Notes under the pieces: model-generated
The model's input: the letters and a program-made list of their open reading frames with translations, nothing else
Database searches by the model: none
What the model was told of the DNA's origin: nothing
Program-made: the position numbers and the translations under genes
Shown here: in pieces, positions 56,150 through 64,000 of the stretch
Position numbering within the stretch: position 1 is the stretch's first letter
Layout: every line of letters starts with the position of its first letter
Assembly (NCBI RefSeq): GCF_030696885.1
Contig: NZ_JAUYRI010000017.1
Span: 62,001 to 126,000 of the forward strand
From: Thiobacillus sp.
Lineage (GTDB): Bacteria > Pseudomonadota > Gammaproteobacteria > Burkholderiales > Thiobacillaceae
Direction of reading: 5' to 3'
DNA: 64,000 nucleotides

Positions 56150-58026
56150 TCACGCGAAAGATCGACGTGCTGCAGCAGGTCGTCGCGCGCGCGGCGTGCG
56201 GTGTCTTGATAAATTCCGATCGCGCGTGCCACCAGCGTGTCGGGCTGGGGTGCGGGTGCGGCGAGTTCCTGTTGCGCATTCAGCTGCCAGTCCTCGATCT
56301 GGCGGCCGGGGCTCAATACCACCAGTTGATCGGGCGTCAGGTAACCCAGTTTTTGATAGGTGGCGATGAAGGCGCGTCCGGCATCCGGATAGGCGTGCAG
56401 CATGCTGCGGCCCATGAAGCGCGTGTGCTCAGGCAGGCCGAGCAAATCGAGCACGGTGGGCACGATGTCGATCTGGCTGGCGAGTCGGGTGTCGGTGTGC
56501 GGGGCCAGGTGCGCGGGCGAATACACGATGGCGGGGATGTGATAGTTCTCCGGCGGCAGGCTGGTTCGGCCCTTGCTCGACGCGCAATGGTCGGCCACCA
56601 GCACGAACACCGTGTCCTTGAACCAGGGCTTGGTGCGCGCCTGTTCGATGAAGCGGCCCACCGCGTAGTCGGAATATTTCACCGCACCCTGGCGGCCGCG
56701 CGGCAGATCGATGCGGCCTTCGGGAAAGGTAAACGGCGTGTGGTTCGACGTCGTCATCAGGTGCATCAGGAAGGGCTTGCCGCTGGCGGCGTCGCGGTCC
56801 ATCTGCTCCAGCGCGTAGTCGTACAGGTGCTCGTCGGCCACCCCCCAGATGTTGCCGAAGCCGCGATGGCGTTCGGGGAACTGGCCGCGGTCGATCGGCT
56901 GGTAATGGTTGCCGGCGAAATAGGCGTCCATGTTGTCGAAGCGCGCGTAGCCACCGTACATGAAGCGGTTGACGTAACCGTGGTCGGCCAGCACCGCGCC
57001 CAGGGTTTCCAGGTTCTGGTTGTGCTTGCGCCAGATGATCGAATGCCCGGGCAGCGGCGGGATCGCGAGCGACAGCGCCTCCAGCCCCCGCACGGTGCGG
57101 TTGCCGGTGGCGCGCAGGTTGGCGAGGAAAAGGCCCTCTTCGGCCAGGCGATCGAGGTTGGGCGTGAGGCCCTGTGTGTTGCCGCCGTGTGCCGTGTAGC
57201 TGGACGACAGGCTTTCCATCGTGACGATGACGACGTTCTTCGGCGGCGTGGCAGACACGATGCGCGGCAGTGTGGAAGCGGGTGTGGCAGAGATCTGCGA
57301 GCGCGTCGCGTAAAAATCGAAATAGTCGATCTCGTTGTTGCCGAACGCATAGGCGAAGCTGTAGAGGCCGTTGGCGGAGAGTTCCTTCTGGTATTCATTG
57401 GCGCCGTGGCGTGCATCCATCGACCAGGCCGATCCCAGCATGCCTGCCACGGCCACGCTCGCCAGCCACACCCCGACCCGCGTACGCCGTTGCGCACCCG
57501 GTGCCGCAGCACGCAGCAGCCAGCCGCGGCTCATCCACACCAGCGCCAGCACGGCAACGGCCAGTCCGCCGAGCAGCGTGCCGACCGGAAAGCTTTCACG
57601 GATGTTGCCAACCACTTCCTGCGTATAGACCAGATAGTCGACCGCGATGAAGTTGAAGCGCACGCCGAACTCGTCCCAGAAGAACCATTCGGCCAGCACG
57701 CCGAAACCCAGCGCAAAGAAGGTCAGCGCCGCAAGGGCCAGCACCAGTCCGTGCCGCATGCGCCCGGGCTGCCTGCGCGTGCCGAGCGCGCTTTCCAGCA
57801 ACAACACGGCAGGCAACAGCAGCGCGAGCGACACCAGATCGAACGCCAGCCCGGTGCCGAAAACGCTGATAGCCGAGGCAAGCGTCATCTGTGCAGCGTG
57901 CCAGGTCTGCGCCATCAGGACTCCGCGCAGGCCCGTGTGCAGCAACAGGAAGCCCACTGCCAGCCAGGTCGTCAGCGGATACAGCGCGGCAAGGGATCGA
58001 AGGCGCGTAGCGGTCGTGGGATACAT
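56134..58026 (-). CDS. LtaS/MdoB-like membrane sulfatase-fold transferase
   Basis: A 630-residue protein with five N-terminal helices (to about 185) and a periplasmic alkaline-phosphatase/sulfatase domain. VIVTMESLSSSYTAHGGN, GLTPNLDRLAEEGLFLANLRATGNRTVRGLEAL (likely catalytic Thr), HLMTTSNHTPF and VLVADHCASSKG are the metal and catalytic blocks. Such enzymes transfer phosphoglycerol or phosphoethanolamine groups to envelope glycans or lipids. ATG 58026 has AGGAC upstream; ATG 58038 is the alternative. It is followed by the cytochrome b561 operon and preceded by the same type of operator. Confidence 0.88.
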   Translation of the reverse strand: MYPTTATRLRSLAALYPLTTWLAVGFLLLHTGLRGVLMAQTWHAAQMTLASAISVFGTGLAFDLVSLALLLPAVLLLESALGTRRQPGRMRHGLVLALAALTFFALGFGVLAEWFFWDEFGVRFNFIAVDYLVYTQEVVGNIRESFPVGTLLGGLAVAVLALVWMSRGWLLRAAAPGAQRRTRVGVWLASVAVAGMLGSAWSMDARHGANEYQKELSANGLYSFAYAFGNNEIDYFDFYATRSQISATPASTLPRIVSATPPKNVVIVTMESLSSSYTAHGGNTQGLTPNLDRLAEEGLFLANLRATGNRTVRGLEALSLAIPPLPGHSIIWRKHNQNLETLGAVLADHGYVNRFMYGGYARFDNMDAYFAGNHYQPIDRGQFPERHRGFGNIWGVADEHLYDYALEQMDRDAASGKPFLMHLMTTSNHTPFTFPEGRIDLPRGRQGAVKYSDYAVGRFIEQARTKPWFKDTVFVLVADHCASSKGRTSLPPENYHIPAIVYSPAHLAPHTDTRLASQIDIVPTVLDLLGLPEHTRFMGRSMLHAYPDAGRAFIATYQKLGYLTPDQLVVLSPGRQIEDWQLNAQQELAAPAPQPDTLVARAIGIYQDTARRARDDLLQHVDLSRDLRMR

Positions 58027-58066
58027 GGCTGTCCTCATTGAATGGAGGACAGCATCGCATCCAGAA

Positions 58067-58083
58067 CTTAAGGCAGGCTTAAG
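58067..58083 (-). promoter_or_regulatory. PmrA/QseB-type operator before the membrane sulfatase
   Basis: CTTAAG-GCAGG-CTTAAG, a perfect direct repeat with 11-base period, lies 41-57 bases upstream of ATG 58026. It matches the architecture of the site at 56133-56149. Because CTTAAG is palindromic, it might also act on the plus-strand gene at 58193. Confidence 0.65.
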
Positions 58084-58192
58084 GATCGATGGGCAGGATG
58101 CACCCGTCGCCTGCCACGATGGCAGGGCCGCGCTGCATCCTGCAACGTATCAATCGCGTCATTTTTCACAATATCGTTTAACTCACCTGACA

Positions 58193-58579
58193 GTGTCGCA
58201 TTCAAATTTCCGCTTCCTGATGCTCTGGTTCTTCGTCGCGCTGCAGACGATGGCCCCGTTCATCCATGCGCATGCAGGGGCGGTGCAGCTGAATCACGCG
58301 GGTTTTCTGCATGGGCACCAGGGCGTGCACGGCGATGCCGCCTGGCACGTGGTGGCAGGGGATGAACGCGGCGCGGAGGTCGAGGTGGCGCAGGGCATGC
58401 CTGTGCGCAGCGATACCCCGGCAATGACTGCAGCACCCGCACCGCTTGCCGCAAGCCTGCCGTTGCCACACGCTGCTGCTGCAGCATGCCCCGGCGCAGG
58501 CTTGCCGGCGCCTCCTCCGCTACACCTGGCGCTGCCAGACCACACCCTTCCCCACGCTTTAGCGCCGCCCCTGGCCTGA
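58193..58579 (+). CDS. Small secreted His-rich protein before the RND operon
   Basis: A 128-residue protein starting at GTG 58193 (MSHSNFRFLMLWFFVALQTM) with a signal peptide and many His residues (FIHAHAGAVQLNHAGFLHGHQGVHGDAAWH) and a Pro/His-rich C-terminus. I do not recognise a defined family. It lies just upstream of a metal efflux operon, like the Cys/His protein at 47579 upstream of the copper set. A metal-binding or sensing role is inferred only. Confidence 0.55.
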   Translation: MSHSNFRFLMLWFFVALQTMAPFIHAHAGAVQLNHAGFLHGHQGVHGDAAWHVVAGDERGAEVEVAQGMPVRSDTPAMTAAPAPLAASLPLPHAAAAACPGAGLPAPPPLHLALPDHTLPHALAPPLA

Positions 58580-58590
58580 TCATCCATCGC

Positions 58591-58610
58591 GGCGCGTCGC
58601 CCGACGCGCC
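58591..58610 (+). terminator. Hairpin after the His-rich small gene
   Basis: GGCGCGTC (58591-58598) and GACGCGCC (58603-58610) form an 8-bp stem with a GCCC loop, 11 bases after the stop. A T-rich stretch (TGTTTATTT) follows within about 10 bases. It may attenuate transcription into the efflux operon. Confidence 0.5.
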
Positions 58611-58643
58611 TGCCTGCTGTTTATTTGCATCTGGAGATCAAAC

Positions 58644-59711
58644 ATGGCCGCTGGTTTTCTTGCCGCTCGTATTCTTGTTGTCACGATTCTTGTGCCGACG
58701 TTGTTCGCCGTTCCCGCTGTCGCGGCGGACGTCCTGCCCCTGTCCGCTGCCCAGAAAAAGAATCTGGGTATTGCCACCGCGGCCGCTGCCGCGCAAACCG
58801 CCGGCCCTGCGCTCACCTATCCGGCGCGGGTGACGCTGCCGCCGGCCAGCGTGCGCGTGATCGCTGCGGCAGGCGCCGGGCTGGTGACGCAACTCCACGT
58901 GCAGGCGGGCGACACGGTCAAACGCGGCGCCTCGCTCGTCACCCTGTCGATGCCTGGCCTGGCGGATGCACAGAATGCCCTGACGCAGGCTCGGCTGAAA
59001 TCGAAGCTGGCGGCCAGCAATGCTGCGCGCGACCAAAAACTGTTCGGCGAAGGCCTGATCGCCGAATCACGGCTGCGCGCGACGCAGTCTGAAACCCAGT
59101 CTGCGCTCGCCAGTCTGGCGGCGGCGCAGGCGGCCTTTTCCCTGCTCGGCACCGGCAAGGTGTCCGGCAGCGCGATCACGCTCACCGCCCCGATCGCCGG
59201 CGTGGTGACAGAAAGTGTTGCCGAGCCCGGCCAGCGGGTGGATGCCGGCATGGCGCTGGTGAAAGTCGCGGACCTGTCGAAACTGGCGCTGGAGATTCCG
59301 CTGAGCCCGGCGCAGGCGCGCCAGGTTGCCGTCGGGCAATCCGTCACGGTGGCAGACAGTTCGGCCAGCGGGCGCATCACGGCCCTGCTGCCGCAACTCA
59401 ACGCCGCGCAAAGCGTGCTGGTGCGCGCCAGCCTCGTCGATCCGCAGAAATTGCTGCGTCCCGGCCAGTCGGTGCAGGCCGCCATCGCCGGTGCGCAGTC
59501 GGCCGGCAGCCTGATCGTGCCGGCTGCCGCGCTGGTGTGGAAGGCCGCTGTGCCCCATGTGTTTGTCGAGACCGCACAGGGCTTCACGGCGACGCCGGTG
59601 CAGCTCGTCCGCCAGAACGCCAGCCAGGCCGAAATCACCGGCCTTGCCGCCGGCAGCCGCGTCGCCATCAAGGGCGTGGCCGCGCTCAAGGCCCAGTGGC
59701 TCGGGGAATGA
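58644..59711 (+). CDS. RND efflux periplasmic adaptor (CzcB/CusB family)
   Basis: A 355-residue membrane-fusion protein: signal peptide (cleavage near VAA), a lipoyl domain (ASVRVIAAAGAGLVTQLHVQAGDTVKRGASL), helical hairpin (ARLKSKLAASNAARDQKLFGEGLIAESRLRATQSETQ), second lipoyl half (TAPIAGVVTESVAEPGQRV), beta-barrel and membrane-proximal domains. It bridges the RND pump and the TolC-like channel encoded next. The ATG lies about 60 bases after the small His-rich gene. Confidence 0.9.
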   Translation: MAAGFLAARILVVTILVPTLFAVPAVAADVLPLSAAQKKNLGIATAAAAAQTAGPALTYPARVTLPPASVRVIAAAGAGLVTQLHVQAGDTVKRGASLVTLSMPGLADAQNALTQARLKSKLAASNAARDQKLFGEGLIAESRLRATQSETQSALASLAAAQAAFSLLGTGKVSGSAITLTAPIAGVVTESVAEPGQRVDAGMALVKVADLSKLALEIPLSPAQARQVAVGQSVTVADSSASGRITALLPQLNAAQSVLVRASLVDPQKLLRPGQSVQAAIAGAQSAGSLIVPAAALVWKAAVPHVFVETAQGFTATPVQLVRQNASQAEITGLAAGSRVAIKGVAALKAQWLGE

Positions 59712-59712
59712 C

Positions 59713-62700
59713 ATGCTGAACATCCTGATCGAATTCGCGCTGGCGCGACGCTGGCTGATGCTGGTGCTCGCGCTGATATTGGCCGGGCTGGGTGTGCGCG
59801 CGTTCCAGCAAATTCCCATCGACGCCTTTCCCGACGTCTCGACCACCCAGGTCAAGCTGATCCTGAAGGCGCCCGGCATGACGCCGGAGGAGGTGGAAGC
59901 GCGCATCACCCAGCCGGTGGAAACCGAACTGCTGGGCATCCCGAACCAGACCATCCTGCGCAGCCTGTCGAAGAACGCGCTGGTCGACATCACCGTCGAC
60001 TTCGAGGAAGGCACCGACATCTACTGGGCGCGCCAGCAGGTGGCGGAACGCTTCGCCAATGTGAAAGGCGACTTGCCCGGCAACGTGTCGGGCGGGCTGG
60101 CGCCGATTTCCACTCCGCTGTCCGAACTCTTCATGTTCACCGTCGAGGGTCCGCTGTCGCTGGCGGAAAAACGCACCCTGCTCGACTGGACGATACGGCC
60201 GCAGCTGCGCGCACTGCCCGGCGTGGCCGACGTCAACACGCTCGGCGGCCGCGTGGCGACCTTTGCTGTGGTTCCCGATCCGGCTGCGCTGGCCGCGCGC
60301 GGCGTGAGCTACGGCGAATTGCGCATGGCGCTGGAAAGCAACACTCGCAACGATGGTGCCGGACGCGTCAACGAAGGCGAGGAAACCTGGGTGGTGCGCG
60401 TCAACGGCGGCGTCGCGTCGCTCGATGACCTGCGCCACATCGGCATCAAGAGCGTGGCCGGCGTGGTCGTCACGGTGGGCGACGTCGCACGCGTCGAACT
60501 GGGCGAGATGACCCGCTACGGCGCGGTGACGCAGGACGGCAAAGGCGAGGCGGTGGAAGGTCTGGTGATCGGACTCAAGGGCGTCAACGCCGGCGTTCTG
60601 ATCGAGAACGTCAAGTCCAAACTCGCCGAGATTCAGGCCACCCTGCCCCAGGGCGTGACGATCTCGCCGTTCTACGACCGCGCGCAACTGGTCGACCGCG
60701 CCGTCGGCACGGTCAGCAAGGCGCTGCTGGAAGCGGCGGTGCTGGTGGTGATCCTGCTGCTGCTATTCCTCGGCAACCTGCGCGCGGCCCTCGTGGTGGC
60801 GTTGATTCTGCCGCTGTCGGTGCTGGCGACTTTCGTGCTGATGCGCCAATTCGGGCTGTCGGCCAATCTGATGAGCCTGGGCGGGCTGGCGATCGCGATC
60901 GGCTTGCTGGTCGACGCCGCGGTGGTGGTGGTGGAAAACGTCGTCGCGCATCTGGCGCACGATCCGGAGAACACCAGCGAAACACCGCTGCAACGCGTGC
61001 TGTGGGCGACGCAGGAAGTCGCCAGCCCGGTGACCTCGGGCATCGCCATCATCGCCATCGTGTTCCTGCCGCTGCTGACGCTGGAAGGGCTGGAAGGAAA
61101 ACTGTTCGCGCCGGTTGCGCTCACCATCGTGTTCGCCCTGGCCGCCTCGCTGCTGCTCGCGCTCACCGTGATTCCGGTGCTGGCCTCGATGTTGCTGAAG
61201 CAGGGCGCGCATACCGACCCGTGGCTGCTGCGCAAGGCACAAGGCCTCTACACACCGCTGCTCGGGCGCGCCCTGGCACGTCCGAAACTCGTGTACGCCA
61301 CCGCTGGCGTGCTGATGCTGGGGGCGATTGGGGTCTACCCTCTGATCGGCAAGACCTTCATGCCGGTGATGGACGAGGGCGACATCCTGGTGCAGCTGGA
61401 GAAGCTGCCGTCGATCAGCCTGGAAGAATCGGTCGCGCAGGACCTGCGGGTGCAGCAGGCGCTGCTGAAGAACGTGCCGGAAATCCGCCGCATCGTCGCG
61501 CGCGCCGGCGCCGACGAACTGGGGCTCGATCCGATGAGCCTCAACGACACCGACTCCTTCCTGGTGCTCAAACCGATGGACGAATGGCGCAAACCGGACA
61601 AGGAATGGCTGACCGGGGAAATCCGCAGCGTGGTCGATGGCTTCCCGGGCATCGCCTACAACTTCACCCAGCCGATCGACATGCGGGTGTCGGAAATGCT
61701 CACCGGTTCGCGCGGCGACGTCGCGATCAAGATTTTCGGCCCCGATCTCGCCACGCTCAACCGGCTGGCCGGTGAGATTTTCGCCGTGGTCGAGACGATA
61801 CCCGGCGCGTCCGACGTCTACACCCAGCAGAACGAGGGCGCGCAGTATCTGCAAGCGGAAATCGATCGCGATGCGGCCGGCCGCTTTGGCCTCAGTGCCG
61901 ACGACATCGCCCTGCTGCTGCGCACGCAACTGGAGGGTGAAATCATCGGCACGATCCAGCAGCAGGGGCGGCGGGTTCCGCTGCAGTTGCGCGGACCGCA
62001 AGGTTTGCGCGAGTCGCCGGACGCGCTGCAGGCGATCCGCCTGACGCTGGCGGACGGCCGCGAAATCAGCCTCGACCAGGTGGCGCAGCTCAAGCGTACC
62101 AACGGCCCGGTCGCGGTGAAGCGCGAGAACGCCGCGCGCTTCACCGTGGTGCAGAGCAACGTCGCCGGGCGCGATCTGGTGAGCTTCGTCACCGACGCAC
62201 AGGCCGCGGTGGCCGCGCAGGTCAAGCTGCCGCCCGGCTACAGCGTCGCCTGGGGCGGCCAGTTCGAAAACCAGCAGCGTGCCGCGCAACGCCTGATGAT
62301 CGTGGTGCCGGTGGCGCTGCTGCTGATCGGCTTCCTGCTTTACGTCACCTTCGGCGATGCGCGCCAGGCGCTGTTGGTGATGATGAACGTGCCGCTGGCG
62401 CTGATCGGCGGCATCTTCGCGCTGGCGGCGTCGGGCGAGTACCTGTCGGTGCCGGCGTCGGTCGGCTTCATCGCGCTCCTGGGCATCGCGGTGCTGAACG
62501 GCGTGGTACTGGTCAGCCATTTCAACCAGCTGCGCAATCAGGGCCTGAGAGGCGACGCCGTGGTGCGGGAAGGCTCGCTGCGCCGTCTGCGCCCGGTACT
62601 GATGACGGCCAGCATCGCCGCCTTCGGCCTGGTGCCGCTCTTGTTCGCCAGCGGCCCCGGTTCCGAAATCCAGCGTCCGCTCGCCATCGTCGTCATCGGC

Positions 62701-62784
62701 GGTCTGGTCAGCGCCACCCTGCTCACGCTGGTGGTGCTGCCGCTGCTGTATCGCCAATTCATTCTGAAAGGAGAACGTGCATGA
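59713..62784 (+). CDS. Heavy-metal RND efflux pump (CzcA/CusA family)
   Basis: A 1023-residue proton-driven pump with 12 helices and two large periplasmic loops. The signature IPIDAFPDVSTTQVKLI and the transmembrane motif AIAIGLLVDAAVVVVEN (about 394-411, with the proton-relay Asp) mark the HME-RND class. The motif is between the CusA-type (AIGAMVDAA) and Czc-type forms, and the CusA methionine at LLYMP is ILVQLEKLP here, so Cu(I)/Ag(I) is not clearly indicated. The metal cannot be assigned. It overlaps the TolC-like gene (ATGA). Confidence 0.92.
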   Translation: MLNILIEFALARRWLMLVLALILAGLGVRAFQQIPIDAFPDVSTTQVKLILKAPGMTPEEVEARITQPVETELLGIPNQTILRSLSKNALVDITVDFEEGTDIYWARQQVAERFANVKGDLPGNVSGGLAPISTPLSELFMFTVEGPLSLAEKRTLLDWTIRPQLRALPGVADVNTLGGRVATFAVVPDPAALAARGVSYGELRMALESNTRNDGAGRVNEGEETWVVRVNGGVASLDDLRHIGIKSVAGVVVTVGDVARVELGEMTRYGAVTQDGKGEAVEGLVIGLKGVNAGVLIENVKSKLAEIQATLPQGVTISPFYDRAQLVDRAVGTVSKALLEAAVLVVILLLLFLGNLRAALVVALILPLSVLATFVLMRQFGLSANLMSLGGLAIAIGLLVDAAVVVVENVVAHLAHDPENTSETPLQRVLWATQEVASPVTSGIAIIAIVFLPLLTLEGLEGKLFAPVALTIVFALAASLLLALTVIPVLASMLLKQGAHTDPWLLRKAQGLYTPLLGRALARPKLVYATAGVLMLGAIGVYPLIGKTFMPVMDEGDILVQLEKLPSISLEESVAQDLRVQQALLKNVPEIRRIVARAGADELGLDPMSLNDTDSFLVLKPMDEWRKPDKEWLTGEIRSVVDGFPGIAYNFTQPIDMRVSEMLTGSRGDVAIKIFGPDLATLNRLAGEIFAVVETIPGASDVYTQQNEGAQYLQAEIDRDAAGRFGLSADDIALLLRTQLEGEIIGTIQQQGRRVPLQLRGPQGLRESPDALQAIRLTLADGREISLDQVAQLKRTNGPVAVKRENAARFTVVQSNVAGRDLVSFVTDAQAAVAAQVKLPPGYSVAWGGQFENQQRAAQRLMIVVPVALLLIGFLLYVTFGDARQALLVMMNVPLALIGGIFALAASGEYLSVPASVGFIALLGIAVLNGVVLVSHFNQLRNQGLRGDAVVREGSLRRLRPVLMTASIAAFGLVPLLFASGPGSEIQRPLAIVVIGGLVSATLLTLVVLPLLYRQFILKGERA

Positions 62785-64000
62785 ATGCCGTTCACAAACT
62801 GGCCTTCGCACTGGCGCTGGCGTTTGCCGCTCCAGTGCACGCCGATTATTTACCCGATCCCGCCGCCGCCGAAGCCGCCCTATGGGCGTCGCCCATGGTG
62901 GCCCAGGCGCGCGGTGAGTTCGCTGCACAAACGCTGAAAAGCCAGGGTCTGCAGCGCGGGCATGCGGAATGGGCGGTGAGCGCGGATGTCGCGCAGCGCC
63001 GGATCCAGAGCCCCCTGCGCGAATCCCAAGCCGAATGGGGCGTGGCGCTGTCGCGCCCGCTGCGGCTGCCGGCAGTTGCCGCAGCCGACCGCACGCTTGC
63101 CGGCGCGCTGACGGCGCATGCCGAGGCGAATCTCGGCGAAGCCTTGCACGAAAGCGGGCGACAACTGCTGGCGCTGTGGTTCGACTGGCTGAACGAAGCC
63201 AGTCAGGCGCAGCTGTGGCAGGCGCAATTTCAGTTGGCAGAGCGGCAGCTTGATGCCGTGAATTCGCGGATCAGGCTCGGCGAGGCGCCGCGTGCCGAAC
63301 GCGTCAATGCCGAAGCCGCGCTGGCCCAAATCCGCCTGCAGCAGCAACAGGCCGGCCTGCGCATGCAGCAGGCGCACAGCCGCCTGCTGGCGCAGTTTCC
63401 TGCCCTGCCTTTGCCGCCGGATCGAGAGCTGCCGCAGCCGGTGCCGCCCGCCGGATCGGCGGATGCGTATGTCGACGCCGTACTGGAACACAACCACGAA
63501 CTGGCACGCGCGCGCCGTCAGGCCGACGTGCTGCAGGCCGAAGCGTGGCAGCTGGCGAAGCGGCGCAGCGCCGACCCCAGTGTGGGCGTGTTCTACAAGA
63601 ACGAGGTAGGTGGCGACGAGCATGTGCTGGGCCTCAACGTCGGCCTGACCCTGCCGGGCGCAGCGCGGCGTTATAGCCAGCAGGCGGCCCAACAGTTGAG
63701 CGCCACTGCGCAGGATTCCGCGATGCGGCTGGAACAGCGGCTGCGTCAGGAAGCGCGCACCGATTTTGAAACGGCGGCGACGCAGGCTGGAAACTGGGGT
63801 CAGGCTGACCGTGCCGCGCAGATGCTGGAGGAAGCTGCGCGCCTCGCTGCCCGGGCCTACAGCCTGGGAGAAGGCGGCCTTGATCAGGTGTTGCTCACGC
63901 GCCGGCTGGCACTTGATGGACGCGTCCAGGCACAACAGGCGCAGGTTGCCGCGCTGGCAGCTGACGCCCGGCTGAAACTGGATGCGCACGAACTGTGGCC
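62781..64000 (+). CDS. TolC-family outer-membrane protein of the RND operon, 3' partial
   Basis: An outer-membrane factor open at the window end (at least 406 codons). A signal peptide (AFALALAFAAPVHA) is followed by two OEP repeat regions with long helices (SQAQLWQAQFQLAERQLDAVNSRIRLGEAPRAERVNAEAALAQ; AARAYSLGEGGLDQVLLTRRLALDGR). It should complete the tripartite pump with the adaptor and RND protein. The ATG overlaps the pump stop (ATGA). It lacks the lipobox seen in the copper-set TolC-like protein. Confidence 0.88.
   Translation, partial: MNAVHKLAFALALAFAAPVHADYLPDPAAAEAALWASPMVAQARGEFAAQTLKSQGLQRGHAEWAVSADVAQRRIQSPLRESQAEWGVALSRPLRLPAVAAADRTLAGALTAHAEANLGEALHESGRQLLALWFDWLNEASQAQLWQAQFQLAERQLDAVNSRIRLGEAPRAERVNAEAALAQIRLQQQQAGLRMQQAHSRLLAQFPALPLPPDRELPQPVPPAGSADAYVDAVLEHNHELARARRQADVLQAEAWQLAKRRSADPSVGVFYKNEVGGDEHVLGLNVGLTLPGAARRYSQQAAQQLSATAQDSAMRLEQRLRQEARTDFETAATQAGNWGQADRAAQMLEEAARLAARAYSLGEGGLDQVLLTRRLALDGRVQAQQAQVAALAADARLKLDAHELW

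Overview
The window is high-GC, gene-dense chromosomal DNA of a Gram-negative betaproteobacterium. A Thiobacillus-like member of the Nitrosomonadales is my best guess. The basis is a full dcw cluster running into lpxC and secA, an RNase P RNA of the compact betaproteobacterial type, genes for outer-membrane phospholipase A and LpxC (so lipopolysaccharide is made), and an SHP/diheme-cytochrome/cytochrome b561 set. The genus is an inference. I saw no tRNA, 16S/23S rRNA, CRISPR array or intact insertion sequence.

Layout. 1-5425: the 3' part of an HlyD adaptor, then an FtsX-type permease and its ATPase (a DevBCA-like exporter), a beta-CASP metallo-beta-lactamase exonuclease coupled to the ATPase, and phospholipase A. 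5426-7148: a visibly AT-richer islet with two lipoproteins of unknown function. 7149-13697: a trypsin-like serine protease divergent from a nucleotide-sugar dehydrogenase/epimerase pair, an HDOD-GAF protein, PBP4 (dacB) and a small membrane protein. 13769-18011 (minus strand): yraN, diaA, dolP, ubiD, a PyrR-like protein and a glycine-zipper protein. 18019-19937: rsmI and pyrC. 20007-20905: a DUF1269-type membrane protein and rnpB.

21050-40150: a sigma70-like promoter with four MraZ boxes, then mraZ, rsmH, ftsL, ftsI, murE, murF, mraY, murD, ftsW, murG, murC, murB, ddl, ftsQ, ftsA, ftsZ and lpxC. Nearly all genes overlap by 1-11 bases. Two of the few gaps (rsmH-ftsL and murG-murC) are each bridged exactly by a tiny ORF with ATGA overlaps at both ends. 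The second gap also holds inverted heptad repeats. 40147-47497: a small membrane protein, an MscS channel, a diguanylate cyclase, dciA, secA and two small uncharacterised genes.

47579-64000: envelope, metal and redox functions. A copper-handling set (small Cys/His protein, His-tailed protein, TolC-like lipoprotein, multicopper oxidase, cupredoxin, CusF-like protein) has no inner-membrane pump next to it. On the minus strand, an LtaS-like membrane sulfatase is followed by cytochrome b561, an SHP-like heme protein, a diheme cytochrome c and a two-component pair. Matching 11-bp-spaced CTTAAG-type repeats lie 41-63 bases upstream of both the sulfatase and the cytochrome b561 gene, which suggests one autoregulated regulon. 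The window ends in a metal-type RND efflux operon (adaptor, pump, start of a TolC-like protein), again preceded by a small His-rich secreted protein and a hairpin.
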